NCBI RefSeq assembly: GCF_013044505.1
Contig: NZ_JABERD010000062.1
Span: 1-48,874 of the forward strand
Direction: 5' to 3'
Origin: Streptomyces sp. S3(2020)
GTDB lineage: Bacteria > Actinomycetota > Actinomycetes > Streptomycetales > Streptomycetaceae
Length of the DNA stretch: 48,874 nucleotides
The notes below the pieces were generated by a model. It searched no databases, had not been told where the DNA came from, and saw only the letters and a program-made list of their open reading frames with translations. The translations under genes were made by a program, and so were the position numbers. Below, in pieces: positions 16,305 to 24,780 of this stretch (position 1 is the stretch's first letter; each line of letters starts with the position of its first letter).

Positions 16305-17243
16305 TCAGGCTGTGACCGGTCGTTCGACCAACGCCAGCGCCAGCTGCGGAAGTTCTGTGAGATCCGCCGCAGCCCCACTCAACCAGTGCACCCGCGGATC
16401 GCGCCTGAACCATGAATCCTGGCGGCGCGCGAAGCGCTTCGTGGCACGGACGGTCTCGTCCCGCGCTTCCTCGATCGTGCACTCCCCGGCGAGCGCCGCG
16501 AGCACCTGCTGATACCCGAGCGCGCGCGAGGCCGTACGCCCCTCGCGCAACCCGTGCGCCTCCAGCGCCCGCACCTCGTCCACCAGGCCCGCGTCCCACA
16601 TCCGGTCGACCCGGCGCGCGATGCGCTCGTCGAGCTCGGGGCGGGCGACGTCCACGCCGATCTGGAGGGTGTCGTAGACCGAGTCGTGGCCGGGGAGGTT
16701 GGCGGTGAAGGGCTTGCCGGTGATCTCGATGACCTCCAGGGCCCGGACGATCCGGCGACCGTTGCTGGGCAGGATCGCCTGACCGGCCTCGGGGTCGGCG
16801 GCGGCCAGGCGCGCGTGCAGGGCGCCGGAGCCGCGGAGCGTGAGCTCCTCCTCCAGGCGGGCCCTGACCTCGGGGTCGGTGCCGGGGAACTCCAGGTTGT
16901 CGACCGCGCCACGGACGTACAGCCCCGAGCCGCCAACCAGGACCGGCCAGCGTCCCTCGGCGAGCAGCGCGTCGATGCGCTCGCGCGCGATGCGCTGGTA
17001 CTCGGCGACGGAGGCCGTGACGGTCACGTCCCAGATGTCCAGAAGGTGGTGCGGGACGCCGTCGCGCTCCTCGGGCGTCAGTTTGGCGGTGCCGATGTCC
17101 ATCCCTCGGTACAGCTGCATGGAGTCGGCGTTGACGACCTCACCGCCGAGACGTCGGGCCAGGAAGACGCCCAGATCGGACTTTCCGGCCGCGGTCGGTC
17201 CGACGACGGCGATGACGCGGGGGGCGGGGGGTGCGCTGCTCAC
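16305..17243 (-). CDS. miaA: tRNA dimethylallyltransferase MiaA
   Basis: Predicted 312-aa enzyme that transfers dimethylallyl to N6 of A37 in tRNAs reading UNN codons. Walker A GPTAAGKS lies at residues 15-22, followed by VNADSMQLYRGMDIGTAK and LVGGSGLYVRG, with the tRNA-binding WFRRDPRVHW near the C-terminus. The length equals that of typical MiaA from GTG 17243; the frame continues ~87 codons upstream without family similarity. MiaB, which acts next on the same nucleotide, is encoded about 2 kb away in this window. Confidence 0.96.
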   Translation of the reverse strand: MSSAPPAPRVIAVVGPTAAGKSDLGVFLARRLGGEVVNADSMQLYRGMDIGTAKLTPEERDGVPHHLLDIWDVTVTASVAEYQRIARERIDALLAEGRWPVLVGGSGLYVRGAVDNLEFPGTDPEVRARLEEELTLRGSGALHARLAAADPEAGQAILPSNGRRIVRALEVIEITGKPFTANLPGHDSVYDTLQIGVDVARPELDERIARRVDRMWDAGLVDEVRALEAHGLREGRTASRALGYQQVLAALAGECTIEEARDETVRATKRFARRQDSWFRRDPRVHWLSGAAADLTELPQLALALVERPVTA

Positions 17244-17425
17244 TGTCCCAGTCTCGCAAACGTCGGGGCATGGCCTCGAACGAGTTACGTGACGGCACGC
17301 GTACGGGGTCGTTGCCTGTTGCGAGATTTTCGCCGCCGGTTTCGAGGGGCGGCGCACCGGGTGACGCAAACGGACGCACCGGGCAACGCGGGATTTCGCC
17401 CGCACGAGTAACGTATGGAGTGGAT

Positions 17426-17713
17426 ATGGGCGTTTTCGCACGACTTCTCCGGAGGTCAAAGGCTGCGGAGGAGGCGTCAACCGCCGAGGCAGGGGCCGCC
17501 GCACCGACGGCCGAAGCCGAGGCGGAGCAGGCGGCAGAGGCGAAGGAGTCGGCCGAGGCGGAGACCACCGCCGCGACCGACGCCGGGGACACGGCAGAGC
17601 CGACGGCGACGGAGGCCGTCGATGCCGGTGCCGCCGAAGGCGTCGACATTCCCAAGCAGCAGTCCGCCGAGGAAGCGGCCGACAGCGAGGCCGGCGAGGG
17701 CGCCCGCACGTAA
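17426..17713 (+). CDS. Small Glu/Ala/Thr-rich protein, unknown function
   Basis: A 95-aa protein with a basic start (MGVFARLLRRSKAAEE) followed by almost unbroken Ala, Glu, Thr and Asp, predicted disordered and acidic, ending IPKQQSAEEAADSEAGEGART. ATG 17426 has GGAG five bases upstream; GTG 17420 is a less likely start. It precedes the antitoxin-like gene by 24 bp on the same strand, so the two are probably co-transcribed. I do not recognise a family, and function is unknown. Confidence 0.7.
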   Translation: MGVFARLLRRSKAAEEASTAEAGAAAPTAEAEAEQAAEAKESAEAETTAATDAGDTAEPTATEAVDAGAAEGVDIPKQQSAEEAADSEAGEGART

Positions 17714-17737
17714 CTGCCCCGCGCGGGAAGGTGAACG

Positions 17738-18004
17738 ATGGGTCTCCTGGACAATTTGAAAGCCAAACTCAGCCCGGCCAAGGACAAGGTGTCCGGCCTC
17801 GCGCAGCAGCACGGGGACAAGATCCAGCACGGTCTCGACAAGGCCGCGAAGGTCGTCGACGAGAAGACCAAGGGCAAGTACAGCGACAAGATCCAGACGG
17901 GCACGGGCAAGGCCAAGGACGCCATGGACCGACTCGCACACAAGGACGACGGCACGGGTGGCGGCACGACCACGCCCCCGTCCTCACCGCCGCCCACTTC
18001 CTGA
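17738..18004 (+). CDS. MT0933/Rv0909-type antitoxin-like small protein
   Basis: An 88-aa amphipathic helical protein with the MT0933 antitoxin-family pattern: MGLLDNLKAKLSPAKDKVSG, then Lys/Asp-rich repeats ending KYSDKIQTGTGKAKDAMDRL and a Gly/Thr/Pro tail. ATG 17738 has GGAAGG six bases upstream. In mycobacteria the relative Rv0909 pairs with a toxin gene, but no toxin-like gene lies beside it here; the only co-directional neighbour is the acidic small protein upstream. Many Streptomyces carry this gene alone, so antitoxin is a family label and not a demonstrated role. Confidence 0.75.
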   Translation: MGLLDNLKAKLSPAKDKVSGLAQQHGDKIQHGLDKAAKVVDEKTKGKYSDKIQTGTGKAKDAMDRLAHKDDGTGGGTTTPPSSPPPTS

Positions 18005-18013
18005 ACGGCACAC

Positions 18014-18055
18014 CGGCGGACGGCCGCGGGGCCTGAGCCTCCCGGCCGTCCGCCG
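18014..18055. terminator. 13-bp perfect-stem terminator between convergent genes
   Basis: CGGCGGACGGCCG (18014-18026) pairs with its exact complement at 18043-18055 across a 16-nt loop. It lies between the convergent antitoxin-like gene and the LigB-fold gene and probably serves both. Confidence 0.8.
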
Positions 18056-18067
18056 TCTCCGGGGTGG

Positions 18068-18829
18068 TCAGGACCAGGTCGCGACCAGGTACCCCACACC
18101 GTAGGGCGCGTCCTCGTACAGGAGCCGCCCGCCGAGGCCCGCCCCCTCGGCCGCGCCCGCGAGGACCTGCCAGGGGGCCCGCCCGGACACCTTGAGCTCG
18201 TACGCCAGCTCGGCGTCGAGCGCTTCGAGGGCCGCCACGTCCGCCGCCCCCAGCGCCCGTGCGACCTCCGCGTCGAAGGGTGCCGCACGCTCGTCGAGGT
18301 AGCCGGGTGACTTGAGCGTGCGACAGGCGCTGGCGTCCCCCATCACCAGCAGCGCCACGCGCTCGGCCCGCGCGGCGATTTCCCTTCCGACTTCAGTACA
18401 CCGCTCGGCGGCCAGAGGTTCCCCCACGCCGAGTCCCTCGATCGGGGCGTCCGCCCAACCGGTGCGTTCCAGCAGCCACGCGGCCACGGCGAGGGAGGGC
18501 GGAAGCACCCGCCCGGACGCGGCGCCCGCGCCCGGAGCCGAGGGGATCGTGTCCGCGCCCGGAGCCGAGGGGATCATGCCCGCGCCCAGCCTGACGTCGA
18601 GCTCCACGCCGAAGCCGCGGAAGGAACCCGCCGTGCCCTCCGGATGCGTACCGCGCCCGCTCCGCTCGGCCGGTCCGAGGACCACCAGCAGATCGGGCCG
18701 GGCGGCGGCGAGCACCCCGAGCGCGTCCGTGCACGCGGTCCGGGCCGCGTCCAGCTCGGGCGCGGCACCCGCGGCGACCTCGGGCACGAGGAGCGGCGGA
18801 CAGGGGCACACAGCGGCGGCGACAAGCAT
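18068..18829 (-). CDS. Extradiol dioxygenase class III (LigB-fold)-like protein, metal ligands missing
   Basis: Predicted 253-aa protein resembling actinobacterial proteins annotated as class III extradiol dioxygenase subunit B-like: MLVAAAVCPCPPLLVPEVA at the start and LLVMGDASACRTLKSPGYLD in the middle. True LigB enzymes bind Fe(II) with two His and a Glu. Here the first expected position reads CPCPP instead of CPHPP, and the whole protein has only one His (THPEG). I therefore infer no LigB-type catalysis. A 27-bp tandem duplication encodes a repeated IPSAPGA linker. It starts nine bases after the preceding gene on the same strand, so they are likely co-transcribed. Confidence 0.75.
   Translation of the reverse strand: MLVAAAVCPCPPLLVPEVAAGAAPELDAARTACTDALGVLAAARPDLLVVLGPAERSGRGTHPEGTAGSFRGFGVELDVRLGAGMIPSAPGADTIPSAPGAGAASGRVLPPSLAVAAWLLERTGWADAPIEGLGVGEPLAAERCTEVGREIAARAERVALLVMGDASACRTLKSPGYLDERAAPFDAEVARALGAADVAALEALDAELAYELKVSGRAPWQVLAGAAEGAGLGGRLLYEDAPYGVGYLVATWS
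18528..18581. repeat. 27-bp tandem duplication inside the LigB-like gene
   Basis: Units 18528-18554 and 18555-18581 both begin GCGCCCGGAGCCGAGGGGAT and differ at three positions. They are in frame and encode two IPSAPGA-like peptides. Confidence 0.9.
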
Positions 18830-18838
18830 GATCGGAGC

Positions 18839-19141
18839 CTACTGCCAGGGGTTCGGCTCGGTGTCGGTGCTCCACGCCAGTTCGGCCAGGCGGTACAGCA
18901 CGTGGTGCGTGGAGATCTTGCCTTCGACGGTGACGAAGTACTCGTACCCGTCGCCGATCCGGTAGACCTTGCGGCTCTTCTGCCGCAGCCCGGTCCGCGG
19001 CCGGTGGGTGCAGGCGAGCTCGTACAGCCTCGCGCGGGCCCGTTCGAGGGTGTCCTCGATGTGCTCCACCTCGTCGAGGCTGTACGACTCCCCGTAGCCG
19101 GACTGCACCACGACCACCCAGCGCGGCATACCTCGCCCCAT
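18839..19141 (-). CDS. Small conserved hypothetical protein
   Basis: A 100-aa protein (96 aa from the alternative ATG 19129). It opens PRWVVVVQSGYGESYSLDEV and contains a helical segment rich in Glu/Arg, then RKVYRIGDGYEYFVTVEGK and a His pair in STHHVLYRLAELAW. It looks like a compact alpha/beta fold; I do not recognise a family. It lies between miaB and the LigB-like gene, all on the minus strand with gaps of 30 and 9 bp, which suggests one transcript. Confidence 0.75.
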   Translation of the reverse strand: MGRGMPRWVVVVQSGYGESYSLDEVEHIEDTLERARARLYELACTHRPRTGLRQKSRKVYRIGDGYEYFVTVEGKISTHHVLYRLAELAWSTDTEPNPWQ

Positions 19142-19171
19142 TCCTCGTCGGTCGACGAGTATGACGTGGGC

Positions 19172-20695
19172 TCAGTCGACCGCGCAGCCCCCCGTCACGG
19201 CCGGCAGCGGCTCCGGTACACCGATCTTCGGCAGCCCCAGCAGCACGCCCGCCGGCTTCGCCGCCTCGGCGGCGTTCCGCTTCTCCCAGGCGTCACCCGC
19301 GCGCGTGCGGCGGACCTTCAGGACCTCGCCCTCGGCGAGGAGGTGGTGCGGGGCGGCGTAGGTGATCTCGACCGTGACGACATCGCCGGGGCGGACTTCC
19401 CCGTCCGGCTTGGTGAAGTGGACCAGGCGGTTGTCGGGGGCGCGGCCGGAGAGGCGGTGGGTGGTGCCGTCCTTGCGGCCCTCGCCCTCGGCGACCATGA
19501 GGTCGAGGGTGCGGCCGACCTGCTTCTTGTTCTCCTCCCAGGAGATCTCCTCCTGGAGGGCGACGAGACGCTCGTAGCGCGCCTGGACGACCTCCTTGGG
19601 GATCTGCCCGTCCATGGTCGCCGCGGGGGTTCCGGGGCGCTTGGAGTACTGGAAGGTGAAGGCGTTCGTGAAGCGGGCCTCGCGGACCGCGTGCATGGTC
19701 TGCTCGAAGTCCTCCTCGGTCTCGCCGGGGAAGCCCACGATGATGTCGGTCGAGATCGCGGCGTCCGGCATGGCGGCACGCACCTTCTCGATGATCCCGA
19801 GGAAACGCTCCTGCCGGTACGAGCGGCGCATCGCCTTCAGCACGGTGTCCGAGCCGGACTGCATCGGCATGTGGAGCTGCGGCATCACGTTCGGCGTCTC
19901 GGCCATGGCCGCGATCACGTCGTCGGTGAAGTCGCGAGGGTGCGGGGACGTGAAGCGCACGCGCTCCAGGCCCTCGATCTTCCCGCAGGCCCGCAGCAGC
20001 TTGCTGAACGCCTCGCGGTCGCCGATGTCGGAGCCGTACGCGTTGACGTTCTGCCCGAGCAGCGTGATCTCGGAGACGCCCTCGCCGACCAGAGCCTCGA
20101 TCTCGGCGAGGATGTCGCCGGTACGGCGGTCCTTCTCCTTGCCGCGCAGCGCCGGGACGATGCAGAAGGTGCAGGTGTTGTTGCAGCCGACGGAGATCGA
20201 CACCCACGCCGCGTACGCGCTCTCGCGCCGGGTGGGCAGCGTGGAGGGGAACGCCTCCAGGGACTCGGCGATCTCGACCTGCGCCTCCTCCTGCACGCGC
20301 GCGCGTTCCAGCAGGACGGGCAGCTTGCCGATGTTGTGCGTGCCGAAGACGACGTCGACCCAGGGTGCCCGCTGCACGATGGTGTCGCGGTCCTTCTGCG
20401 CCAGACAGCCGCCGACCGCGATCTGCATCCCGGGGCGCCTGGTCTTCATGGGGGCGAGGCGGCCGAGGTTGCCGTACAGCCTGTTGTCGGCGTTCTCACG
20501 GACCGCGCAGGTGTTGAAGACGACGACGTCCGCGTCGCCGTCGGAACCCTCCGGCGCCTTCACATAACCGGCGCCTTCGAGCAGCCCGGACAATCGCTCG
20601 GAATCGTGGACGTTCATCTGGCACCCGTAGGTGCGCACTTCGTAGGTCTTGGAAGAGGAGACGTCCACTGCCTGGCTCCGGTCGATGCTGCTCAT
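19172..20695 (-). CDS. miaB: tRNA-2-methylthio-N6-dimethylallyladenosine synthase MiaB
   Basis: Predicted 507-aa radical-SAM methylthiotransferase that adds 2-methylthio to i6A37 in tRNA. The N-terminal domain has the auxiliary-cluster cysteines in YGCQMNVHD, FNTCAVRE and GGCLAQ. The radical-SAM motif CNNTCTFC follows near residues 169-176, and a C-terminal TRAM domain is seen around GEVRPGDVVTVEI. ATG 20695 lacks a good ribosome site, but the N-terminus fits Streptomyces homologues. It is 58 bp downstream of the response regulator gene and may be read from the same transcript. Confidence 0.96.
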   Translation of the reverse strand: MSSIDRSQAVDVSSSKTYEVRTYGCQMNVHDSERLSGLLEGAGYVKAPEGSDGDADVVVFNTCAVRENADNRLYGNLGRLAPMKTRRPGMQIAVGGCLAQKDRDTIVQRAPWVDVVFGTHNIGKLPVLLERARVQEEAQVEIAESLEAFPSTLPTRRESAYAAWVSISVGCNNTCTFCIVPALRGKEKDRRTGDILAEIEALVGEGVSEITLLGQNVNAYGSDIGDREAFSKLLRACGKIEGLERVRFTSPHPRDFTDDVIAAMAETPNVMPQLHMPMQSGSDTVLKAMRRSYRQERFLGIIEKVRAAMPDAAISTDIIVGFPGETEEDFEQTMHAVREARFTNAFTFQYSKRPGTPAATMDGQIPKEVVQARYERLVALQEEISWEENKKQVGRTLDLMVAEGEGRKDGTTHRLSGRAPDNRLVHFTKPDGEVRPGDVVTVEITYAAPHHLLAEGEVLKVRRTRAGDAWEKRNAAEAAKPAGVLLGLPKIGVPEPLPAVTGGCAVD

Positions 20696-20753
20696 GTGAC
20701 AAGGGTAGGCGGTGCCGGAAGCGGCTCCGGTCGTCCTGTGGACAACCGGGTCC

Positions 20754-21413
20754 TCAGGGCTCGATCAGCCCGGCCCGTATCGCGTACCTCGTGAGTTCGA
20801 GGCGGTCGCGCATTCCCAGCTTCTGGAGCAGGTTCGCGCGGTGGCGTTCGACCGTCTTCGCGCTGATGAACAGCAGCTCGCCGATCTCCTTGGACGTGTG
20901 CCCCTCGGCGACGAGCTTGAGGATCTCCTCCTCGCGTTCGGTGACGGCCCGCTCGGGCAGGGAGTCGCCACGGTGGAGGCGCTCCAGGTAGGAGCGGACG
21001 AGGGCGCGTTCGGCGCCCGGGTAGACGAACGGCCGGTCGCGGACGGCCGCGCGGCACGCCTCGACCAGATCGCGGTCGGCGACGGACTTGAGGACGTAGC
21101 CGCTGGCCCCGGCCTTGAGGGCCTCGAAGAAGTACTGCTCGTTGTCGTACATGGTCAGGATGAGAATGCGCAGGTCGGGCAGGCGGCGGGAGAGCTCGCG
21201 GGCGGCCTGGAGGCCGGTCATCCGGGGCATGGCGATGTCCAGGACGGCCAGATCGACGTCACGCGCGCGTGCCAGCTCGACGGCCTCCGCCCCGTCACCG
21301 GCCTCGGCGACGACCGTGAGGTCGTCCTCGCCGTCGAGGATGAGGCGGACTCCTCGTCGTACGAGGGTGTGGTCGTCGGCGAGCAGAACCCGCACAGGGG
21401 TGCGTGGGGTCAT
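20754..21413 (-). CDS. NarL/LuxR-type response regulator
   Basis: Predicted 219-aa regulator. The receiver domain shows RVLLADDHTLVRRGVRL with the paired Asp, the phosphoacceptor Asp in DLAVLDIAMPRM, and the conserved Lys in GYVLKSV. The C-terminal LuxR helix-turn-helix is VTEREEEILKLVAEGH with SAKTVERHRANLLQKLG. Its start overlaps the kinase gene by four bases (ATGA), so they are translationally coupled. By position it matches, from memory, the S. coelicolor SCO5784/5785 system linked to antibiotic production and growth control; target genes cannot be read from this sequence. Confidence 0.93.
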   Translation of the reverse strand: MTPRTPVRVLLADDHTLVRRGVRLILDGEDDLTVVAEAGDGAEAVELARARDVDLAVLDIAMPRMTGLQAARELSRRLPDLRILILTMYDNEQYFFEALKAGASGYVLKSVADRDLVEACRAAVRDRPFVYPGAERALVRSYLERLHRGDSLPERAVTEREEEILKLVAEGHTSKEIGELLFISAKTVERHRANLLQKLGMRDRLELTRYAIRAGLIEP

Positions 21414-22444
21414 CGGTGTCCTCCCACGCGCAGGCGTACGTCCGTGCCCCCGCCCGGTGCCCCGGCGACCGTGAGCTCCGCTCCTATCAGCAGCGCACGC
21501 TCGCGCATGCCCCGTATCCCCGCCCCTTCCGTGGCCTCGCCCAGACCCCTGCCGTTGTCGCGGACGAGCAGTTCGACACCGCCGTCGATCTGCTGGAGGC
21601 GGACCTCGGCGTGGTCGGCGGCGGCGTGCCGGGCGGTGTTGGTGAGGCCCTCCTGGGCCACCCGGTAGAGCACGAGTTCCGACTCCTCGGTCAGGGGCGG
21701 CAGTCCGCCGGGGACGCGGTGGCGCACGGTCAGACCATGGGCGCTGAACTCACCGGCGAGCGAGCGCAGGGCGCTGGCCAGGCCGAGTTCCTCCAGGACA
21801 CCGGGGCGCAGCCGACGGGCGATGAACCGGATCTCGTCGAGCCCCGCGCGCGTGGCCTCCTGGGCCTGGCCGACCTCCTCGCGCAGCCCCTCGGGAGCCC
21901 GGTCGGCGACCCGCTTGAGCTGAAGGAGGACCGCGGTCAGGGTCTGGCCGACCTCGTCGTGCAGCTCTCGCGCGATCCGGTGGCGCTCTCGCTCCTGCGC
22001 GGACAGGGCACGGGCCGCCCCGGCGGCACGTTCGGCCTCCAGCCGGTCGAGCATCGTGTTGTACGTCGTGATGAGCTCGGCCGCTTCGGCGGGACCGGCG
22101 ACGTCCGCGCGGGCGCCGGGCCGCAGCAGGTCGGCGGTGGACATGGCCCGGCCGAGCCGCTTGAGCGGAGCGAGGCCCACCCGCAGGACCAGGGCGTTGG
22201 CGACCAGCAGCAGGGCGAGGCCGATGAGGACGACCAGCGCCTCGGCCTGTCTGATCGGCGTCGACACGGTGACCGGGCCCAGCAGCAGCGCGGCGGCCAC
22301 GACCAGGCCGGCGGCGTTGAGCGAGAAGATCCGCCAGAACAGTGACACGTGCGTCTTCTCGCCCTCCTCGCCCCTCCCGCATGATCCTTCCCTGACCAGC
22401 TTCACCGCCCGGCGCCGGTCGCGCATATCCGTGGCAACACCCAT
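21410..22444 (-). CDS. NarL-type sensor histidine kinase
   Basis: Predicted 344-aa membrane kinase partnered with the overlapping response regulator. Two membrane segments (LNAAGLVVAAALLLGPV and LVVLIGLALLLVANALV) enclose almost no external loop, so sensing is probably intramembrane or cytoplasmic. A HAMP-like linker, the HisKA_3 dimerisation helix with the phosphoacceptor His in RIARELHDEVGQTL, and the ATPase blocks LTNTARHA and DNGRGLGEA follow. The start is uncertain: ATG 22444 has a moderate ribosome site, while GTG 22345 would remove 33 residues and place the first membrane helix at the N-terminus, which is common in this family. Confidence 0.9.
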   Translation of the reverse strand: MGVATDMRDRRRAVKLVREGSCGRGEEGEKTHVSLFWRIFSLNAAGLVVAAALLLGPVTVSTPIRQAEALVVLIGLALLLVANALVLRVGLAPLKRLGRAMSTADLLRPGARADVAGPAEAAELITTYNTMLDRLEAERAAGAARALSAQERERHRIARELHDEVGQTLTAVLLQLKRVADRAPEGLREEVGQAQEATRAGLDEIRFIARRLRPGVLEELGLASALRSLAGEFSAHGLTVRHRVPGGLPPLTEESELVLYRVAQEGLTNTARHAAADHAEVRLQQIDGGVELLVRDNGRGLGEATEGAGIRGMRERALLIGAELTVAGAPGGGTDVRLRVGGHR

Positions 22445-22530
22445 ATCGCCACCGTACGGGCCGATGGCAGCATGCGGACTCGGCACCCACGATCACGCTT
22501 AGTACATAGGCCCAGCACAAGGGGAGAAAC

Positions 22531-23016
22531 GTGTCTGCACCGCGCCTGAGGGCGACGCCGCTACCAGGGATCGGAGTCCAGTACGACCTCGTGACGCGGG
22601 AACACCGCCATCTGTCCGTGGTGGCGCACCGCGACGGTGCCCGGACGGTGAGCGTGTACCGGGCCGACGACCCCGACTCCTGCGCCCAGTCGCTGCGGCT
22701 GACCGGCGCCGAGGCGGGCTCGCTGATCGACGCCCTGATGCCGTCCCACCACAGCGCGAGCCTGCTCTACACCACGGATCTGGGGCTGGTCGCCGAGCGC
22801 ATCGAGGTGGCCGCGACCTCTCGCTGGAACGGGCGGGTGCTGGGCGAGACCCGGATGCGCACGGACACGGGCGCGTCGATCGTGGCGGTGCTGCGCCGGG
22901 CCGAGGCGATTCCCTCGCCGACGCCGGACTTCCGGCTGGCGGGCGGGGACACCCTGATCGTCGTCGGTACGCGTGAGGGCGTCGACGCCGCCGCGGCGAT
23001 ACTCGGGCGGGAGTGA
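22531..23016 (+). CDS. khtT: Cation:proton antiporter regulatory subunit (KhtT-like)
   Basis: Predicted 161-aa soluble regulator. A KhtT-like N-terminal part (LPGIGVQYDLVTREHRHLSV) is followed by a TrkA-C/RCK-C domain (AERIEVAATSRWNGRVLGE, GDTLIVVGTREGVDAA). In Bacillus KhtT binds nucleotide and gates the KhtU K+/H+ antiporter. GTG 22531 follows GGAGAAAC closely. The next gene starts four bases after its stop, consistent with the KhtT-KhtU pairing. It diverges from the sensor kinase gene. Confidence 0.88.
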   Translation: MSAPRLRATPLPGIGVQYDLVTREHRHLSVVAHRDGARTVSVYRADDPDSCAQSLRLTGAEAGSLIDALMPSHHSASLLYTTDLGLVAERIEVAATSRWNGRVLGETRMRTDTGASIVAVLRRAEAIPSPTPDFRLAGGDTLIVVGTREGVDAAAAILGRE

Positions 23017-23020
23017 ACGG

Positions 23021-24238
23021 GTGCACTCCGCGGTCCTGCTCATCGAGTTCGGTTCCATCATTCTCGGCCTCGGCCTGCTCGGCCGGTTCGCCGCCAGGTT
23101 CCGGCTCTCCCCCATCCCGCTCTACCTCCTCGCCGGTCTCGCCTTCGGGGAGGGCGGGCTGCTGCCGCTGGGCGCGAGCGAGGAGTTCGTCTCCATCGGT
23201 GCCGAGATCGGCGTCATCCTGCTGCTGTTGATGCTCGGCCTGGAGTACTCGGCGGGCGATCTCGTCACCAACCTCAAAGCGCACTATCCGTCGGGGCTGG
23301 TCGACTGCGCGCTCAACGCCGTGCCGGGCGCGCTGGCCGCGCTGCTGCTGGGCTGGGGGCCGGTGGCCGCCGTGGTCCTGGCGGGCGTCACCTGGATCTC
23401 GTCGTCCGGCGTCATCGCGAAGGTGCTCGGCGATCTGGGCCGGGTGGGCAACCGGGAGACGCCGGTGATCCTCAGCGTGCTGGTCCTGGAGGACCTGGCG
23501 ATGGCGGTGTACCTGCCCATCGTCACCGCGCTGGTGGCCGGGGCCGGACTGCTGGCGGGGAGCGTGACGCTGGCGATCGCGCTGGGGGCGGCGGGTCTGG
23601 TGCTGTTCGTGGCGGTGCGCTACGGGCGGCTGATCTCGCGGTTCGTGTCGAGCGACGATCCGGAGAAGCTGCTGCTGGTGGTGCTCGGGCTGACGATCCT
23701 GGTCGCGGGCGTGGCCCAGCAGCTTCAGGTGTCGGCGGCCGTCGGTGCCTTCCTGGTCGGCATCGCGCTGTCCGGGGAGGTCGCGGAGGGGGCGCACACG
23801 CTGCTGAGCCCGCTGCGGGACCTGTTCGCCGCGGTGTTCTTCGTCTTCTTCGGGCTGCACACCGACCCGGCGAGCATCCCGCCCGTCCTGCTGCCCGCCC
23901 TGGCGCTGGCCGTGCTCACCGCGGCGACGAAGATCGCCACGGGCTACTGGGCCGCCCGGCGCGCCGGGATCTCCGTCAAGGGCCGCTGGCGTACGGGGGG
24001 CGCGCTGGTCGCCCGCGGTGAGTTCTCGATCGTCATCGCGGGGCTCGCGGTGAGCGCCGGCATCGAACCGTCGCTGGGCCCGCTGGCCACGGCGTACGTC
24101 CTGATCCTGGTCGTCCTGGGCCCGCTGACCGCGCGCTACACGGAGCCGCTGGCGTCCTGGTGGACACGGCGTTCCGAGGAGCGTCGGACGGTTCGGGAGG
24201 ACACGTCGACGGTCGCGGAGGCGTCGGTGGCGGACTGA
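23021..24238 (+). CDS. khtU: K+/H+ (cation:proton) antiporter, CPA2 family (KhtU-like)
   Basis: Predicted 405-aa membrane transporter with about 11-13 hydrophobic segments and CPA2 features such as PIPLYLLAGLAFGEGGLLPLG, MLGLEYSAGDL and EDLAMAVYLPIV. The C-terminus is cytoplasmic and charged, without an RCK domain, because the regulator is separate. GTG 23021 lies in GCGGGAGTGAACGGGTG, where GGGAG serves as ribosome site across the preceding stop. It would exchange K+ (or NH4+) for protons in alkaline or toxic-metabolite stress, as KhtTU/YhaTU does; ion choice is inferred. Confidence 0.9.
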   Translation: MHSAVLLIEFGSIILGLGLLGRFAARFRLSPIPLYLLAGLAFGEGGLLPLGASEEFVSIGAEIGVILLLLMLGLEYSAGDLVTNLKAHYPSGLVDCALNAVPGALAALLLGWGPVAAVVLAGVTWISSSGVIAKVLGDLGRVGNRETPVILSVLVLEDLAMAVYLPIVTALVAGAGLLAGSVTLAIALGAAGLVLFVAVRYGRLISRFVSSDDPEKLLLVVLGLTILVAGVAQQLQVSAAVGAFLVGIALSGEVAEGAHTLLSPLRDLFAAVFFVFFGLHTDPASIPPVLLPALALAVLTAATKIATGYWAARRAGISVKGRWRTGGALVARGEFSIVIAGLAVSAGIEPSLGPLATAYVLILVVLGPLTARYTEPLASWWTRRSEERRTVREDTSTVAEASVAD

Positions 24239-24271
24239 CGGACGGCGTAGGGCGAGGCACCGTGCGAGTGG

Positions 24272-24307
24272 CGTCGGGCGGGTGGCGTGGGACCCAGCCG
24301 CCCGACG
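24272..24307. terminator. 10-bp-stem terminator between convergent antiporter and MazG-like genes
   Basis: CGTCGGGCGG (24272-24281) is perfectly complementary to CCGCCCGACG (24298-24307) across a 16-nt loop in the 81-bp convergent gap. Confidence 0.7.
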
Positions 24308-24319
24308 AGCCCTCGCTCC

Positions 24320-24727
24320 TCAGGCGACCCCCTCCGGGGCCCACCCCTGTCTCCGCAGTACGCCCGACACATCCGGGGCCTCGTAGTGCTCCCCCTTGAG
24401 GACCTTGCCGTCGGCCCGGCGGGCGACATGGCCGTCGGGTCCCAGCTTGGTCATGTTGGAGCGATGGATCTCGGCGATCACCGCGTCGAGGTCGATGCCG
24501 TGGACCAGGGCCGTGCCGTAGGCGATATAGACCACGTCGGCGAGTTCGTGCGCGAGCCGGTCGAGCGGCCCCTCGACGGCCACCTCGGCGACCTCTGCGG
24601 CCTCCTCCGCGAGCAGCTCGCCGCGGTGGGCGGCCAGCTCCGGCGACACCGCGGTCGGCGTAGCACGGGCGTCCAGTCCGAAGGCGAGGTGGAACTGACG
24701 GACCAGGTCAGCGGGCGATGAGCTCAT
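24320..24727 (-). CDS. MazG-like nucleotide pyrophosphohydrolase
   Basis: Predicted 135-aa all-alpha NTP pyrophosphatase-like protein. The metal-binding signature is visible as ELLAEEAAEVAEV followed by HELADVVYIAYG, matching EExxE...ExxD. The C-terminal part (NMTKLGPDGHVARRADGKVL) resembles that of MazG-like house-cleaning enzymes. The family hydrolyses (d)NTPs to NMP and pyrophosphate; the substrate here is unknown. It stands alone on the minus strand, convergent with the antiporter. Confidence 0.85.
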   Translation of the reverse strand: MSSSPADLVRQFHLAFGLDARATPTAVSPELAAHRGELLAEEAAEVAEVAVEGPLDRLAHELADVVYIAYGTALVHGIDLDAVIAEIHRSNMTKLGPDGHVARRADGKVLKGEHYEAPDVSGVLRRQGWAPEGVA

Positions 24728-24780
24728 ACGGCGACTCTACCGATCACCACTGACAGCCCGGCGGTCTCCACCGACCCCGA

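Noticed and set aside
17738..18004. Complete toxin-antitoxin module
   Set aside because: Only the antitoxin-like protein is recognisable; neither neighbour resembles a toxin.
24033..24344. Minus-strand open frames over the antiporter end
   Set aside because: Pro/Ser/Arg-rich antisense frames over a clear transporter gene and terminator.
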